DNA from: Morganella morganii H1r
Lineage (GTDB): Bacteria > Pseudomonadota > Gammaproteobacteria > Enterobacterales > Enterobacteriaceae
DNA: 64,000 bases
NCBI RefSeq assembly: GCF_000633515.1
Contig: NZ_AYMP01000049.1
Location: 1-64,000 of the forward strand
Direction: 5' to 3'
The position numbers and the translations under genes are program-made. Below the pieces are notes generated by a model. The model saw nothing but the letters and a program-made list of their open reading frames with translations. It did no database searches and had not been told where the DNA came from. This document shows positions 26,431 to 36,347 of the stretch, in pieces (position 1 is the first letter of the stretch; every line of letters begins with the position of its first letter).

Positions 26431-27666
26431 ATGACGAATCGATACGAAGACACCACACCGTTTGAGCGTGATGTGATGACCTCCATGGGGTATCACTGGA
26501 AAGGAGAGGGCTGGCAAAAAGCATCAGACAATGGTGAGACTATGATTGTTACCGGATGGACCGGGGATATCCCGGCAGATAGCGGCAGGATAACTCATAT
26601 CTGGGATCAGAATATTGCAGATATGAACACATCCCCGAATCCTGTATGGGATGATGCCGATGATGGCTGGATGCATCCGGTGGATGAAGAAATCAGAAAG
26701 GAACGTCGTGAAGGGTCGGCAAGGAAATTAGAATACTTAACAAAACTTGAAGAAGATATAAATAAAGATATCAGTGAGATAATAAAAAATATAGCTGAGG
26801 TAAATGAAAAAATAAAGAACGCAAGTGATGTTTTGGAAAGTGCCACACTAAACGTTATTGTGAAAAAATTTCAGTTACAAAAAGAAAAGGTAATTAATTT
26901 ACTGAATGAAGCAAGAAAAAGAAAATCTGATGCAGAAAGAAAGAGATTAAGTGATGAGGCATGGTTTTATAACAGTGAGCTCAACAGGCGTATGCAGGAT
27001 AAAACCCATGGGGATATAAAAAAGGAATGGGAAAAAGGAAAAAGTATAACAAAAGAAATTGTTTTACAGGATGAGAGGATAAAAGCAGCAGAAAATGACG
27101 TAATAAAAGAAGAAGACGAATTTAGTCAGGTTAAAACAGCCGTAAAATTTACAGCAGATTTTTATAAAGAAGTGTTTAAAATGTATGGTGAAAAAGCAGA
27201 GCGACTGGCGAAAATGTTGGCGGAGCAGGCGAAAGGGAAGATAATCCGTAATGCAGACGATGCCGCGAAGTCATGGGAGAAACACAGAGCTAATCCGGAT
27301 AAAAAAATCAATTCTCAGGATCGCGCCGCCATTGCAAAGTGGCTTGAATCTGTTGATGTAAAAGTTGCCGCTGAAAATTTTAAACGATTTAGTAAGGGTA
27401 TGGGGTATACCAGTAAATTTATTGATTTAGCTAATTGGAGTACCTCATTATACAACGCAATACAAACTGGTGATTGGCGACCATTTTTCGTCAAAACAGA
27501 AACAATTGCTGCAGGAATGGCAGCTACAGTAGTTGTTGCCTTTGCGTTCAGTATGCTAATTGGTAATCCTGTAGGGCTGATAATGTATGGCCTGATCATG
27601 GCGGGCGTTGGTTTCGTCATTGATGATAAGTTTGTAGAAAAAGCTAACCAATTTTGGGGGATCTGA
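26431..27666 (+). CDS. Pore-forming colicin-like bacteriocin with a TonB box
   Basis: A 411-residue bacteriocin without a signal peptide. Residues 36-42, ETMIVTG, form a strong TonB-box candidate near the N-terminus, so uptake is predicted to be TonB-dependent. Residues about 90-235 are a long Lys/Glu-rich alpha-helical (coiled-coil) region, probably receptor binding. Residues about 236-411 are a colicin channel domain: FTADFYKEVFKMYGEKAERLA, QAKGKIIRNADDA, NSQDRAAIAKWLESVD, RFSKGMGYTSK and GDWRPFFVKTETIAA. The hydrophobic hairpin spans about residues 359-397. It is much shorter than colicins E1 and Ia. The central DNA is visibly richer in A than the backbone genes, suggesting transfer. AAGGAA precedes the ATG. 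No lysis gene follows. The convergent neighbour is the immunity gene. Confidence 0.93.
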   Translation: MTNRYEDTTPFERDVMTSMGYHWKGEGWQKASDNGETMIVTGWTGDIPADSGRITHIWDQNIADMNTSPNPVWDDADDGWMHPVDEEIRKERREGSARKLEYLTKLEEDINKDISEIIKNIAEVNEKIKNASDVLESATLNVIVKKFQLQKEKVINLLNEARKRKSDAERKRLSDEAWFYNSELNRRMQDKTHGDIKKEWEKGKSITKEIVLQDERIKAAENDVIKEEDEFSQVKTAVKFTADFYKEVFKMYGEKAERLAKMLAEQAKGKIIRNADDAAKSWEKHRANPDKKINSQDRAAIAKWLESVDVKVAAENFKRFSKGMGYTSKFIDLANWSTSLYNAIQTGDWRPFFVKTETIAAGMAATVVVAFAFSMLIGNPVGLIMYGLIMAGVGFVIDDKFVEKANQFWGI

Positions 27667-27689
27667 ATTACATAGCCGGATAAACAGAT

Positions 27690-27719
27690 AGGCTGCTTAT
27701 TTTATCAGCAGCCTTTTTA
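27690..27719. terminator. Terminator shared by bacteriocin and immunity genes
   Basis: AGGCTGCT and AGCAGCCT form a hairpin followed by TTTTATA on the plus strand. It overlaps the last codons of the immunity gene. Confidence 0.85.
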
Positions 27720-28032
27720 TAATATGTGTCAGAATAAAAATAATTATAATTGGAATGGATAGTAAAAAAGTACTGCAACTGTATATTGCAAGTAGCCCCA
27801 TTTTCCCCGGAGTATCTATAAAAAAACCACTATTCCAAAATTTCCTTGTAGTGAATGTTAAGAAAAAACATTCAACACACCATTTAGTAAACGGATAGAA
27901 TATGAAACCAAAAAATATAATAACTAAAAGGGCTGTTTTATATTTAAAGTCATCACCCCATGACAGATATAAAAGCCAAAAACTAATAACCCATCCCCAG
28001 CACATATTTTGAATATAATATTGTTTAGTCAC
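27697..28032 (-). CDS. Colicin E1-type immunity protein for the bacteriocin
   Basis: I place the start at the GTG at 28032 (reading VTKQYYIQNM), with GGGAG nine bases upstream, giving 111 residues; colicin E1 immunity protein is 113 and begins SLRYYIKN. A longer open frame exists upstream but has no good ribosome-binding site. The protein is hydrophobic with three membrane segments (near residues 12-24, 33-46 and 83-102). Family-like stretches are YPFTKWCVECFFLTFTTRKFW and GKMGLLAIYSCSTFLLSIPI. It sits in the inner membrane and blocks the cognate channel. It lies opposite to the bacteriocin gene, as the E1 immunity gene does. Confidence 0.88.
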   Translation of the reverse strand: MTKQYYIQNMCWGWVISFWLLYLSWGDDFKYKTALLVIIFFGFIFYPFTKWCVECFFLTFTTRKFWNSGFFIDTPGKMGLLAIYSCSTFLLSIPIIIIFILTHIIKRLLIK

Positions 28033-28301
28033 TGTATGGTCTCCCGTAGATTGGTGTGCCATTGGCAGGACTTTAACATGGTCATATATGATAATAAGAA
28101 TCAATACTGATACTGTTTTGTCACTTTGTGACAGAGGTGAAAAATTACAAAGATGCCCCAAAATAGCAGAATACAGATAAGGCATTGATAGAGTTATTAA
28201 AACAGGGATAACAACAAAAGAAAATCATATGATTCATCAATGAATTAACGCTTTTCATTTGTTGGTTATCCCTGAATGCCGGGCCCTGATTTTGTTTTTA
28301 T

Positions 28302-29249
28302 CTATTCCCCGGCCTCACACCGCTGCTGCCGCGGTTTCCTGCTTTTGCGGCGGATAATCTGTGTCAGCGGTGTGCGCAGACGCTGCGCCATGATGACCCC
28401 GATCAGTACCACGCCGCCGCCGATAATATGGTAGCTGTGCAGTTCTTCTTTCAGGAAGACCGCGGCGATAATGGCAGTCAGTACCGGCGCCAGGTTCATA
28501 AAGATAGAAGCGGCGTTTGCACCCAGACGGGTGACGCCCAGGATCCACAGCAGCGGCGCAAAAATAGAGGCCGCAATTCCCGCATACAATACCAATCCGA
28601 TATTATCGCGGTTCAGTGTCACATCCCCGGCACTGAGGAATACCGGGATCAGCAGCAGCACGCCAAACACAATCTGCATATACAGCGAGTGAATGCTGGA
28701 CAGCGGGATCGCCCAGCGTTTGGTCAGCACGCCGTAGAAAGCATAAGCCAGACCGGCGATAAACATCAGCATCTCACCCTGTCCCAGCCCCTGATGCAGT
28801 AAATCTGCCGGATGTCCCTTGCTGATAAGCCAGGTCAGGCCGCTCAGGGAGAGTATCGTTCCCAGCACAATACCGATGGTCGGTGCGATCCGCAGTACCG
28901 GGATACTTAACACCACGGTCAGCAGCGGGATCAGCGAGGTGATAATCCCCATAAAGGTGGCGCTGACGGTATACGCCGCGTAATACGCGAGGCTCTGATA
29001 CAGCCCCATGCCGAGAAAACCGAGGATAAACAGTTTCCATGCGTGTTGTTTGATCACCGCGCGCTGCTGCCAGACGGGTATGATCAGAAACGGTGTCATC
29101 ACGGCGAGCGCCAGTGCCCAGCGGTAAAAGGAAATCGCGCCGGGGGCAATGGCACCGGCGGCCAGTTTATTCACCACGGCATTCACAGACCAGATTAATA
29201 CAGCCCCGAGAGGCAAAAGCAGGTTTTTCATTCTTAAACTCATTTTCAT
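28302..29249 (-). CDS. EamA/DMT-family membrane exporter
   Basis: A 315-residue protein with ten hydrophobic segments in two EamA repeats (about residues 10-145 and 155-290), the drug/metabolite transporter fold. Characteristic parts are LPLGAVLIWSVNAVVNKLAAG in the first repeat and ILGVTRLGANAASIFMNLAPVLTAIIAAVFLKEELHSYHIIGGGVVLIGV in the second. The tail is Arg/Lys-rich. The substrate is unknown; relatives export amino acids or other metabolites. Several in-frame ATG codons occur (29249, 29243, 29231) with weak ribosome-binding sites, so the start is uncertain. It is divergent from an AraC-family regulator that probably controls it. Confidence 0.85.
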   Translation of the reverse strand: MKMSLRMKNLLLPLGAVLIWSVNAVVNKLAAGAIAPGAISFYRWALALAVMTPFLIIPVWQQRAVIKQHAWKLFILGFLGMGLYQSLAYYAAYTVSATFMGIITSLIPLLTVVLSIPVLRIAPTIGIVLGTILSLSGLTWLISKGHPADLLHQGLGQGEMLMFIAGLAYAFYGVLTKRWAIPLSSIHSLYMQIVFGVLLLIPVFLSAGDVTLNRDNIGLVLYAGIAASIFAPLLWILGVTRLGANAASIFMNLAPVLTAIIAAVFLKEELHSYHIIGGGVVLIGVIMAQRLRTPLTQIIRRKSRKPRQQRCEAGE

Positions 29250-29332
29250 TATCAGGCAGGTGATGTAGTGTAATATGTCTTAATTATTCTATATAACGAT
29301 ATCCCGCCAATTTATAGAGAGGATCTGACAAG

Positions 29333-30109
29333 ATGGCCCGCAAGTCAGATATTTCATCACTGGGCGTGAAAGACCCGGTAACATTAATCTGCCGTCATGA
29401 ACAGTTTTATTCGGAAACAGAATTTGCCCTTCATCATCATCCCTTTGGTCAGCTGTTATATGTTGCCAGCGGTGTGATGGAGATGACGGTTGAGGGACAG
29501 CGCTATCTGGCCCCGGCCGGGTTTTGTATCTGGATCCCGCCGGGGACGGAACATGCCAGTTATAACAAAGCCTGCGCCTCTTTCAAAATTATTGATATTT
29601 CGCCGCAGTGGGCACCGCAGTTACCGCAGATGGCCTGTGTGATAGAACTGACGCCGGTGTTCAGTGCCGTGATGCAGGATTTGTTCGGGCGCAAAGTCCG
29701 GGAGCCGGAAACAGGGGCGGACAGACGGCTGGCGCTGGTGCTGACTGACCAGCTGCTGTTGTCACGCTGTCAGCCGACCTATCTGCCGGTCACGGATGAT
29801 AAACTGCTGGCACCGGTGCTCAGTGCGCTGGAGAATGATCCGTCCGATAATACGTCACTGGCGGAGTGGGCGGCAAGGCGCTTTACCTCGGAACGGACAT
29901 TATCCCGCCGTTGTCAGCAGAAACTGGGGATGTCCTTCAGTGAATGGCGTCAGCGCCTGCGTTTTTTGCGGGCGGTGGCATTATTACAGGAGGGCCGCAG
30001 TGTGCAGAATGTCGCGCTGGACGTGGGTTACAGTTCATCATCAGCCTTCATTGCCATGTTTTCCCAGCTGGCGGGTGTCACGCCGGAACGTTTCCGTCAG
30101 CAGCCTTAA
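29333..30109 (+). CDS. AraC-family transcriptional regulator
   Basis: A 258-residue regulator. The N-terminal cupin half (about residues 30-100) contains ALHHHPFGQLLYVASGVMEM and LAPAGFCIWIPPGTEHASY. The C-terminal half has two helix-turn-helix units: SLAEWAARRFTSERTLSRRCQQKLGMSFSEWRQRLR and QNVALDVGYSSSSAFIAMFSQLAGVTPERFRQ. The inducer is unknown. It is divergent from the EamA exporter across an 83-base spacer, the layout of a local regulator and its target. This kind of cupin-AraC regulator often senses small aromatic or amine compounds, but that is not shown here. Confidence 0.88.
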   Translation: MARKSDISSLGVKDPVTLICRHEQFYSETEFALHHHPFGQLLYVASGVMEMTVEGQRYLAPAGFCIWIPPGTEHASYNKACASFKIIDISPQWAPQLPQMACVIELTPVFSAVMQDLFGRKVREPETGADRRLALVLTDQLLLSRCQPTYLPVTDDKLLAPVLSALENDPSDNTSLAEWAARRFTSERTLSRRCQQKLGMSFSEWRQRLRFLRAVALLQEGRSVQNVALDVGYSSSSAFIAMFSQLAGVTPERFRQQP

Positions 30110-30253
30110 TTGCTCTCTTTAGCAACAATCGGTGTTCCGGGCGTAGGTTTTATGCCGCAGAAGTGGCAAAATAGCGGCCATCCGTTTCAATTCCGGTTGT
30201 GCCGCAGCACCGACAGGTCTCCGCCGGCCGCCGACAGTATGAAGGTGAAGCCC

Positions 30254-31384
30254 GTGAAAATCGTTGTAGATGAGAATATGCCTTACGCCGAAACCCTGTT
30301 TTCCCGTCTCGGGGACGTGGTGGCGGTGCCGGGACGTCCGTTGCCGGACGGGGTGCTGGATGATGCTGATGCACTGATGGTACGTTCCGTCACGAAAGTG
30401 AATGCACAGCTGCTGGAAAATACCCCGGTGAAATTCACCGGTACCGCAACCGCCGGTTTTGACCATGTGGATAAAGCCTGGCTGGCAGAGCAGGGAATTG
30501 GTTTCTCCTCAGCGCCGGGTTGTAACGCGATTGCGGTGGTGGAATATGTCTTTTCCGCCCTGATGCTGCTGGCGGAACGTGACAGTTTTCAGCTGACGGA
30601 TAAAACCGTGGGGATTATCGGTGCGGGGAATGTCGGCGGCCGTCTGGCGAAGCGGCTGGAGGCACTGGGTGTTAATATTCTCATCTGCGACCCGCCGCGC
30701 GCGGATAACGGAGATGCCGGGGTATTTTATGATATCGATACCCTGGTGGCACAGGCTGATATCCTGACATTCCATACCCCGCTGAATAAGTCCGGGCCGT
30801 ACACCACGCTGCATCTGATGGATGAAACCCGTCTCAATGCTATGAAAGATAACGGCATTCTGATCAACGCCAGCCGTGGTGCGGTGGTGGATAATCAGGC
30901 GCTGTTATCGGTACTGGCAGGCGGCAAGCCGCTGAGTGTGGTACTGGATGTGTGGGAGCCGGAGCCGGATCTGTCAACTGAACTGCTTTCACTGGCGGAT
31001 ATCGGTACGCCGCATATTGCCGGTTATACCCTGGAAGGCAAGGCGCGCGGCACTACGCAGGTCTTTGAAGCCTTTGCGGAATTTGCCGGACAACCGCAGC
31101 AGGTTGCGCTGACGGAACTGTTACCGGCACCGGAATTCGGCTGTATCACACTGTCAGGTAAAGTAACGCAAAGTATTCTCAAACGTTTAATGCATCTGGT
31201 TTATGATGTCCGCCGTGATGATGCGGCATTACGCGCGGTGGCCGGTGTGCCGGGTGAGTTTGATAAACTGCGCAAGTTTTACCCTGATCGCCGTGAGTGG
31301 TCATCACTGACCGTTATTTGTGATGATGCACAGAGTGCGGCGCTGTTGTCTGACCTGGGTTTCACGGCAGAATACCGCGCATAA
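30254..31384 (+). CDS. pdxB: Erythronate-4-phosphate dehydrogenase PdxB
   Basis: A 376-residue NAD-dependent dehydrogenase (E. coli 378) for pyridoxal phosphate synthesis: oxidation of 4-phosphoerythronate. The start is a GTG at 30254 (reading [20 protein letters not shown]) with AAGG upstream; an ATG five codons earlier is possible. The Rossmann motif is [21 protein letters not shown]. Catalytic Arg, Glu and His are in [18 protein letters not shown] and [20 protein letters not shown]. The C-terminal dimerisation domain ends near [13 protein letters not shown]. It starts the pdxB-usg-truA group. Confidence 0.96.
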   Translation: MKIVVDENMPYAETLFSRLGDVVAVPGRPLPDGVLDDADALMVRSVTKVNAQLLENTPVKFTGTATAGFDHVDKAWLAEQGIGFSSAPGCNAIAVVEYVFSALMLLAERDSFQLTDKTVGIIGAGNVGGRLAKRLEALGVNILICDPPRADNGDAGVFYDIDTLVAQADILTFHTPLNKSGPYTTLHLMDETRLNAMKDNGILINASRGAVVDNQALLSVLAGGKPLSVVLDVWEPEPDLSTELLSLADIGTPHIAGYTLEGKARGTTQVFEAFAEFAGQPQQVALTELLPAPEFGCITLSGKVTQSILKRLMHLVYDVRRDDAALRAVAGVPGEFDKLRKFYPDRREWSSLTVICDDAQSAALLSDLGFTAEYRA

Positions 31385-31455
31385 AATCATTTTTTTCATC
31401 ATTTTTTCCGGCTGTACCGCGCTGACGCGGTGCAGTCTTTGTTCCGGAGATAACT

Positions 31456-32466
31456 ATGTCAGAAGGCTGGAATATTGCCGTATTGGGTGCGACCGGTGCT
31501 GTCGGCAGCGCCGTGGTGTCATTACTGGAAGAGCGTGAATTTCCGGTGGGAGAGTTGTATTTACTGGCCGGAGAGCGCAGCGCGGGAGAATCGGTGCGCA
31601 TGAACGGCAAAAGCTATCTGGTTACCGAAGCCCGCGATTTCGACTGGTCACAGGTACAGCTGGCCTTTTTCATGGCCGGTGCGGAAGCCACCGCCGCGTA
31701 TTATGAAGCGGCGACTGACAGCGGCTGTATTGTCATTGACAGCAGCGGCCTGTTTGCACTGGAGCCGGATGTGCCGCTGGTGGTGCCGTCGGTGAACCCG
31801 CAGGCACTGGGCGAGTACCGCAACCGCAATCTGATTGCGCTGGCGGACAGCACCGTCAGTCAGTTACTGACCGCTATCCGCCCGCTGACGGAAAGCGCCG
31901 GGTTATCGCGTATCAATCTGACCAACCTGTTCTCTGTTTCCCGTTTCGGGAAAAGTGCGGTGGAAGAGCTGGCCGGTGAGTGCGGAAAACTTCTCAACGG
32001 TATTCCGCCGGAAGCCGGACGCTTCAGCAAACAACTGGCATTTAACCTGCTGCCGCTGCTGGCTGATGAACAGGGCAGTGTGTCAGAAGAGCGCCGTATC
32101 GCGGAAGAAACCCGCAAAGTTCTGCAGGATGCCGGTCTGCCGATCAGCGTGAGTTGTGTGCAGTCCCCGGTGTTCTACGGTAACGCGCAGATCGTACAAC
32201 TGGAAACGCTGCGCCCGCTCGGCAGTGAGGAAGCCCGTGATGAACTGGAACGGGCAGAGGATATTGAGCTCTCTGACGAGCAGGATTTCCCGACTCAGGT
32301 GACGGATGCCTCCGGCAATCATCTGCTGAATATTGGTTGTCTGCGCAATGATTACGGTATCCCGGAAATTCTGCATTTCTGGTCGGTGGCGGATAACGTG
32401 CAGTTCGGCGGCGCACTGATGGCAGTCGAAATTGCCGAACGTCTGACGCAGGAGCAGTTTTACTGA
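31456..32466 (+). CDS. usg: Usg, aspartate-semialdehyde dehydrogenase-like protein lacking the catalytic cysteine
   Basis: A 336-residue protein of the Asd family (E. coli Usg 337). The N-terminal NADP-binding [24 protein letters not shown] and [20 protein letters not shown] are typical. At the position of the catalytic cysteine in true Asd (the NC motif), the sequence is [13 protein letters not shown], with Ser. E. coli Usg has the same replacement (AVPDSLTSQLL). So it should not be an active dehydrogenase; the function is unknown. Its stop overlaps the truA start by one base. Confidence 0.93.
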   Translation: MSEGWNIAVLGATGAVGSAVVSLLEEREFPVGELYLLAGERSAGESVRMNGKSYLVTEARDFDWSQVQLAFFMAGAEATAAYYEAATDSGCIVIDSSGLFALEPDVPLVVPSVNPQALGEYRNRNLIALADSTVSQLLTAIRPLTESAGLSRINLTNLFSVSRFGKSAVEELAGECGKLLNGIPPEAGRFSKQLAFNLLPLLADEQGSVSEERRIAEETRKVLQDAGLPISVSCVQSPVFYGNAQIVQLETLRPLGSEEARDELERAEDIELSDEQDFPTQVTDASGNHLLNIGCLRNDYGIPEILHFWSVADNVQFGGALMAVEIAERLTQEQFY

Positions 32467-33287
32467 TGTCAGCGGTGATTTTACCGGCGGAAGAGGGTAA
32501 AACCACGGTCGCGCTGGGTATTGAATATGACGGCAGCCGCTATTACGGCTGGCAGCGTCAGTCAGAAGTCGCGAGTGTACAGGGCTGTCTGGAAAAAGCC
32601 CTGTCAAAAGTGGCCGCAGAGCCGGTCTCGGTTTTCTGTGCGGGCCGCACTGATGCCGGGGTGCATGCCACCGGCCAGGTAGTGCATTTTCAGACGGCAG
32701 CTGTCCGTAAAGATGCCGCCTGGACGATGGGTGTGAATACTCACCTGCCGCCGGATATCGCGGTGCGCTGGGTCAAAACCGTGCCGGATAATTTCCACGC
32801 GCGGTTCAGCGCCACGGCGCGGCGTTACCGCTATGTGATTTTCAATCACCGCTTTCGTCCGGCTATTCTCAGTAAAGGTGTGACTCACTTTCATTATCCG
32901 CTGGATGAAAAGCGGATGCATGAAGCGGCACAGAGCCTGCTGGGGGAGAATGATTTTTCCTCTTTCCGCGCTGCCCAGTGTCAGTCCAGAAGCCCGTGGC
33001 GTAATGTGATGCATGTAAACGTCACCCGTCAGAGGCAGTATGTGATTGTGGACATCAAAGCCAATGCTTTTGTGCATCATATGGTGCGCAATATCACCGG
33101 CGCTCTGCTGGAAGTCGGCTGCGGTAATCTGCCGGTCAGCCGGATGGCGGAGCTGCTGGCACTGAAAGACCGGACACAGGCACCGGCGACAGCACCGGCG
33201 GAAGGCTTGTATCTGGTTTCAGTGGATTACCCGGAAGAATTTGCCCTGCCGTCACCGGCAATGGGGCCGCTTTTCCTGGCAGATTAA
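32466..33287 (+). CDS. truA: tRNA pseudouridine38-40 synthase TruA
   Basis: A 273-residue enzyme (E. coli 270) that makes pseudouridine at tRNA positions 38, 39 and 40. The catalytic aspartate is D63 in [35 protein letters not shown] and [14 protein letters not shown] are also typical, and [17 protein letters not shown] is the C-terminal signature. The ATG overlaps the stop of usg (TGATG), suggesting coupled translation. Confidence 0.97.
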   Translation: MSAVILPAEEGKTTVALGIEYDGSRYYGWQRQSEVASVQGCLEKALSKVAAEPVSVFCAGRTDAGVHATGQVVHFQTAAVRKDAAWTMGVNTHLPPDIAVRWVKTVPDNFHARFSATARRYRYVIFNHRFRPAILSKGVTHFHYPLDEKRMHEAAQSLLGENDFSSFRAAQCQSRSPWRNVMHVNVTRQRQYVIVDIKANAFVHHMVRNITGALLEVGCGNLPVSRMAELLALKDRTQAPATAPAEGLYLVSVDYPEEFALPSPAMGPLFLAD

Positions 33288-33332
33288 TTTATTAGCCGGA
33301 CAAGCAAAAGCCTGCATCCGGCGGGGTGAAAT

Positions 33333-34004
33333 ATGGAATATATTAAATTTCTGATTGATTTTATTCTGCACATTGATTTGCATATGCAGGAGATGGTCGC
33401 GGCATACGGTATCTGGGTTTATGCGATTTTATTCCTGATCCTGTTTTGTGAGACCGGGCTTGTGGTCACGCCGTTCCTGCCGGGAGATTCGCTGCTGTTT
33501 GTGGCAGGGGCACTGGCGGCACTGCCGACTAACGACCTGAATATTCATATCATGGTACTGCTGATGATTACAGCGGCAATTATCGGTGATGCGGTTAACT
33601 ACACTATCGGGCACTTTTTCGGGGAGCGGCTTTTCCGCAATCCGGACTCAAAAATCTTCCGTCAGAGCTATCTGCGCAAGACCCATGCGTTCTTTGAAAC
33701 CCATGGCGGCAAAGCGATTATTCTGGCGCGATTTGTTCCGATCGTGCGGACATTTGCCCCGTTTGTTGCCGGTATGAGCAAAATGTCCTACCGCCACTTT
33801 GCGATGTTTAACGTTATCGGTGCGATTGTATGGGTGGTATTATTTGCCTATGCAGGGTATATCTTCGGAGAAACGAAGATTGTACAGGAAAACTTGAAAT
33901 TACTTATCGTGGCGATTATTTTCATCTCCATACTACCCGGTATTATCGAGGTATGGCGTCACCGCCGTGCGGCGAAAAAAGCACAGAAACGTGATGACGC
34001 CTGA
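33333..34004 (+). CDS. dedA: DedA family inner-membrane protein
   Basis: A 223-residue membrane protein (E. coli DedA 219). Family motifs are [28 protein letters not shown] near residue 34, [17 protein letters not shown], and the basic [29 protein letters not shown] at about residues 129-157. The protein belongs to the DedA/VTT superfamily of putative lipid flippases or scramblases. It lies between truA and accD as in E. coli. GGGG precedes the start. Confidence 0.95.
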   Translation: MEYIKFLIDFILHIDLHMQEMVAAYGIWVYAILFLILFCETGLVVTPFLPGDSLLFVAGALAALPTNDLNIHIMVLLMITAAIIGDAVNYTIGHFFGERLFRNPDSKIFRQSYLRKTHAFFETHGGKAIILARFVPIVRTFAPFVAGMSKMSYRHFAMFNVIGAIVWVVLFAYAGYIFGETKIVQENLKLLIVAIIFISILPGIIEVWRHRRAAKKAQKRDDA

Positions 34005-34105
34005 GTGGTTTGAGCAGTTTTTTATCCACAGTGCATAAGCAATGTGGTTTAATGGCAGATAATAATTACACTGGCTGAGCCAGATTTCAGACGGAAAGGT
34101 CATTA

Positions 34106-35056
34106 ATGAGCTGGATTGAAAAAATTCTGAATAAGACCCCAATGAACCAGACACGCAAGGCGAGCATTCCTGAAGGTGTCTGGACGAAGTGCGACAGTTG
34201 TGGTCAGGTACTGTACCGCCAGGAGGTGGAACGTAATCTTGAGGTGTGTCCGAAATGTGATCATCACATGCGGATCCCTGCACGTGCGCGTCTGCTGACG
34301 TTTCTGGATGAAGGCAGCACCACGGAACTGGGAACTGATCTGGAGCCGAAAGACGTCCTGAAATTCCGTGATTCCAAAAAATACAAAGACAGACTGGTAT
34401 CCGCCCAGAAAACAACCGGGGAAAAAGAAGCCCTGATTGCGATGAAAGGCACCCTGAAAACCATGCCGGTTGTCGCGGCGGCGTTTGAATTTGCCTTTAT
34501 CGGCGGGTCAATGTCCTCGGTGGTCGGTGCACGGTTTGTCCGCGCGGTAGAGCAGGCGCTGGAAGATAACTGTCCGCTGGTCTGCTTCTCCGCAAGCGGC
34601 GGTGCCCGTATGCAGGAAGCGCTGATGTCACTGATGCAGATGGCCAAAACCAGTGCGGCGCTGGCCAAAATGCAGGAGCGCGGTCTGCCGTATATCTCTG
34701 TGCTGACTGACCCGACCATGGGTGGTGTCTCCGCGAGTCTGGCTATGCTGGGTGATATCAATATCGCCGAGCCGAAAGCCCTGATCGGTTTTGCCGGTCC
34801 GCGTGTTATCGAGCAGACTGTCCGTGAGAAATTACCGCCGGGATTCCAGCGCAGTGAGTTCCTGATTGAAAAAGGGGCGATCGATATGATTGTCCGCCGC
34901 CCGGAAATGCGTGATACCGTTGCGGAAATTCTGTCAAAACTGACGAACTATCAGTTCCCGCAGGAAGATGAAACCATTGAAATCCTGACTGCGGATGAAC
35001 CTGATACCGACTTATCTTCCGAAACAGAGACTGATGTCAAAAAACACGATGTCTGA
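34106..35056 (+). CDS. accD: AccD, acetyl-CoA carboxylase carboxyltransferase beta subunit
   Basis: A 316-residue subunit (E. coli 304). The N-terminal zinc ribbon uses C29, C32, C48 and C51. The carboxyltransferase fold contains [53 protein letters not shown] and [18 protein letters not shown]. With AccA it transfers carboxyl from biotin-AccB to acetyl-CoA. The C-terminal tail is acidic. Its last codons overlap the start of folC. Confidence 0.97.
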   Translation: MSWIEKILNKTPMNQTRKASIPEGVWTKCDSCGQVLYRQEVERNLEVCPKCDHHMRIPARARLLTFLDEGSTTELGTDLEPKDVLKFRDSKKYKDRLVSAQKTTGEKEALIAMKGTLKTMPVVAAAFEFAFIGGSMSSVVGARFVRAVEQALEDNCPLVCFSASGGARMQEALMSLMQMAKTSAALAKMQERGLPYISVLTDPTMGGVSASLAMLGDINIAEPKALIGFAGPRVIEQTVREKLPPGFQRSEFLIEKGAIDMIVRRPEMRDTVAEILSKLTNYQFPQEDETIEILTADEPDTDLSSETETDVKKHDV

Positions 35057-36347
35057 TAAGCGAGAAAGACCGACAGCCGCGTCATCGATGATGACGTGGC
35101 TTTCTTATCTGGGTGATCTGCATACGCAGGTTATTGATATGGGACTGGAGCGTGTCGGTGCGGTGGCGGATATCATGAATCTGCGCTATCCCGCCCCGAA
35201 AGTCATTACCGTTTCCGGAACCAACGGCAAAGGCACCACCTGCCACACGCTCGAATCCATCCTGCTGGCAGCAGGGTTGCGGGTCGGGGTGTACAGTTCC
35301 CCGCATCTGGTGAATTACACCGAACGGGTGCGGATTCAGGGACAAAACCCGCCGGAAGCCGATTTTTGCCGTGTCTTTGCAGATATTGACGCGCAGCGCG
35401 GCGATATCACACTGACCTATTTTGAAGCGGGCACACTGGCGGCACTGCAGCTGTTCCGCGAAGCCAGCCTTGATGTGGTGATTCTGGAGGTCGGCCTCGG
35501 CGGGCGTCTGGATGCCACTAATATCGTCGATTCTCATATCACCGCGATTACCAGTATCGCGCTGGATCACACCGACTGGCTCGGGGCTGACCGTGAGCAT
35601 ATCGCCCGCGAGAAAGCCGGGATCTTCCGCCCGCACTGTGTGGCGGTGATCGGTGAGCCGGATGCCCCTTATACCATCGCTGATGTGGCAAACAAGCTGG
35701 AAACCCCGCTGTTCTGCCGTGCCGATGACTGGTCTTATAAAGAGCAGGGCGACCACTGGACGTGGCAGTGTGAGGATGAAACCCTCGAAAATCTGCCGCT
35801 GCCGAATGTGCCGCTGGCAAATGCCGCGACCGCTCTTGCGGTGATCCATAATCTGCGTCAGGTGAAAGACAAAACCGGCCGCGCCATCACCCGTGAGGCG
35901 ATTGATACCGGGCTGCGTCAGGCACAATTGCCGGGCCGTTTCCAGATTGTCTCGCAACAACCGCTGACCGTGCTGGATGTGGCGCATAACCCGCATGCCG
36001 CCGGTTATCTGGTCTCGAAACTGGCACAACTGCCGCGCACTGCGCACAGCCGTGTCCGGGCGGTGATCGGTATGCTGGGTGATAAAGATATCAAAGGCAC
36101 TCTGGCGGTGCTGGATGAGCAGGTGACTGACTGGTATGTCGCGCCGCTGACGGAACTGCGCGGCGCCCCGGCGGAACAGCTGGCGGAGCACCTGACTGAC
36201 CCGCAGCAGTTTGCGGATGTGGAAAGTGCCTGGGAACAGGCGTGCCGTGATGCGTCACCGGAGGATATCGTGGTGGTGTGCGGGTCATTCCACACAGTGG
36301 CGCATGTTATGGACGTTTTAGCGAAGGAAGGTGCGGGTGGCCAGTAA
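35034..36347 (+). CDS. folC: FolC, dihydrofolate synthase / folylpolyglutamate synthase
   Basis: A Mur-ligase family enzyme of about 437 residues (E. coli 422) that adds glutamate to dihydropteroate and to folates. The start at 35034 ([12 protein letters not shown]) lies inside the end of accD and follows AGAGA; other in-frame ATGs nearby (35049) make it uncertain. The P-loop is [24 protein letters not shown]. Other motifs are [29 protein letters not shown] and [11 protein letters not shown]. It overlaps dedD by 11 bases, so accD, folC and dedD look cotranscribed. Confidence 0.95.
   Translation: MSKNTMSDKRERPTAASSMMTWLSYLGDLHTQVIDMGLERVGAVADIMNLRYPAPKVITVSGTNGKGTTCHTLESILLAAGLRVGVYSSPHLVNYTERVRIQGQNPPEADFCRVFADIDAQRGDITLTYFEAGTLAALQLFREASLDVVILEVGLGGRLDATNIVDSHITAITSIALDHTDWLGADREHIAREKAGIFRPHCVAVIGEPDAPYTIADVANKLETPLFCRADDWSYKEQGDHWTWQCEDETLENLPLPNVPLANAATALAVIHNLRQVKDKTGRAITREAIDTGLRQAQLPGRFQIVSQQPLTVLDVAHNPHAAGYLVSKLAQLPRTAHSRVRAVIGMLGDKDIKGTLAVLDEQVTDWYVAPLTELRGAPAEQLAEHLTDPQQFADVESAWEQACRDASPEDIVVVCGSFHTVAHVMDVLAKEGAGGQ

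Noticed and set aside
31414-31433. Hairpin between pdxB and usg as a terminator
   Set aside because: GTACCGC/GCGGTGC pairs but the following bases lack a T run, and the genes are codirectional.
35082-36191. A 369-codon open frame opposite folC
   Set aside because: It is antisense to a well-conserved enzyme, His/Gln/Arg-rich and matches no family; a shadow of GC-rich third positions.
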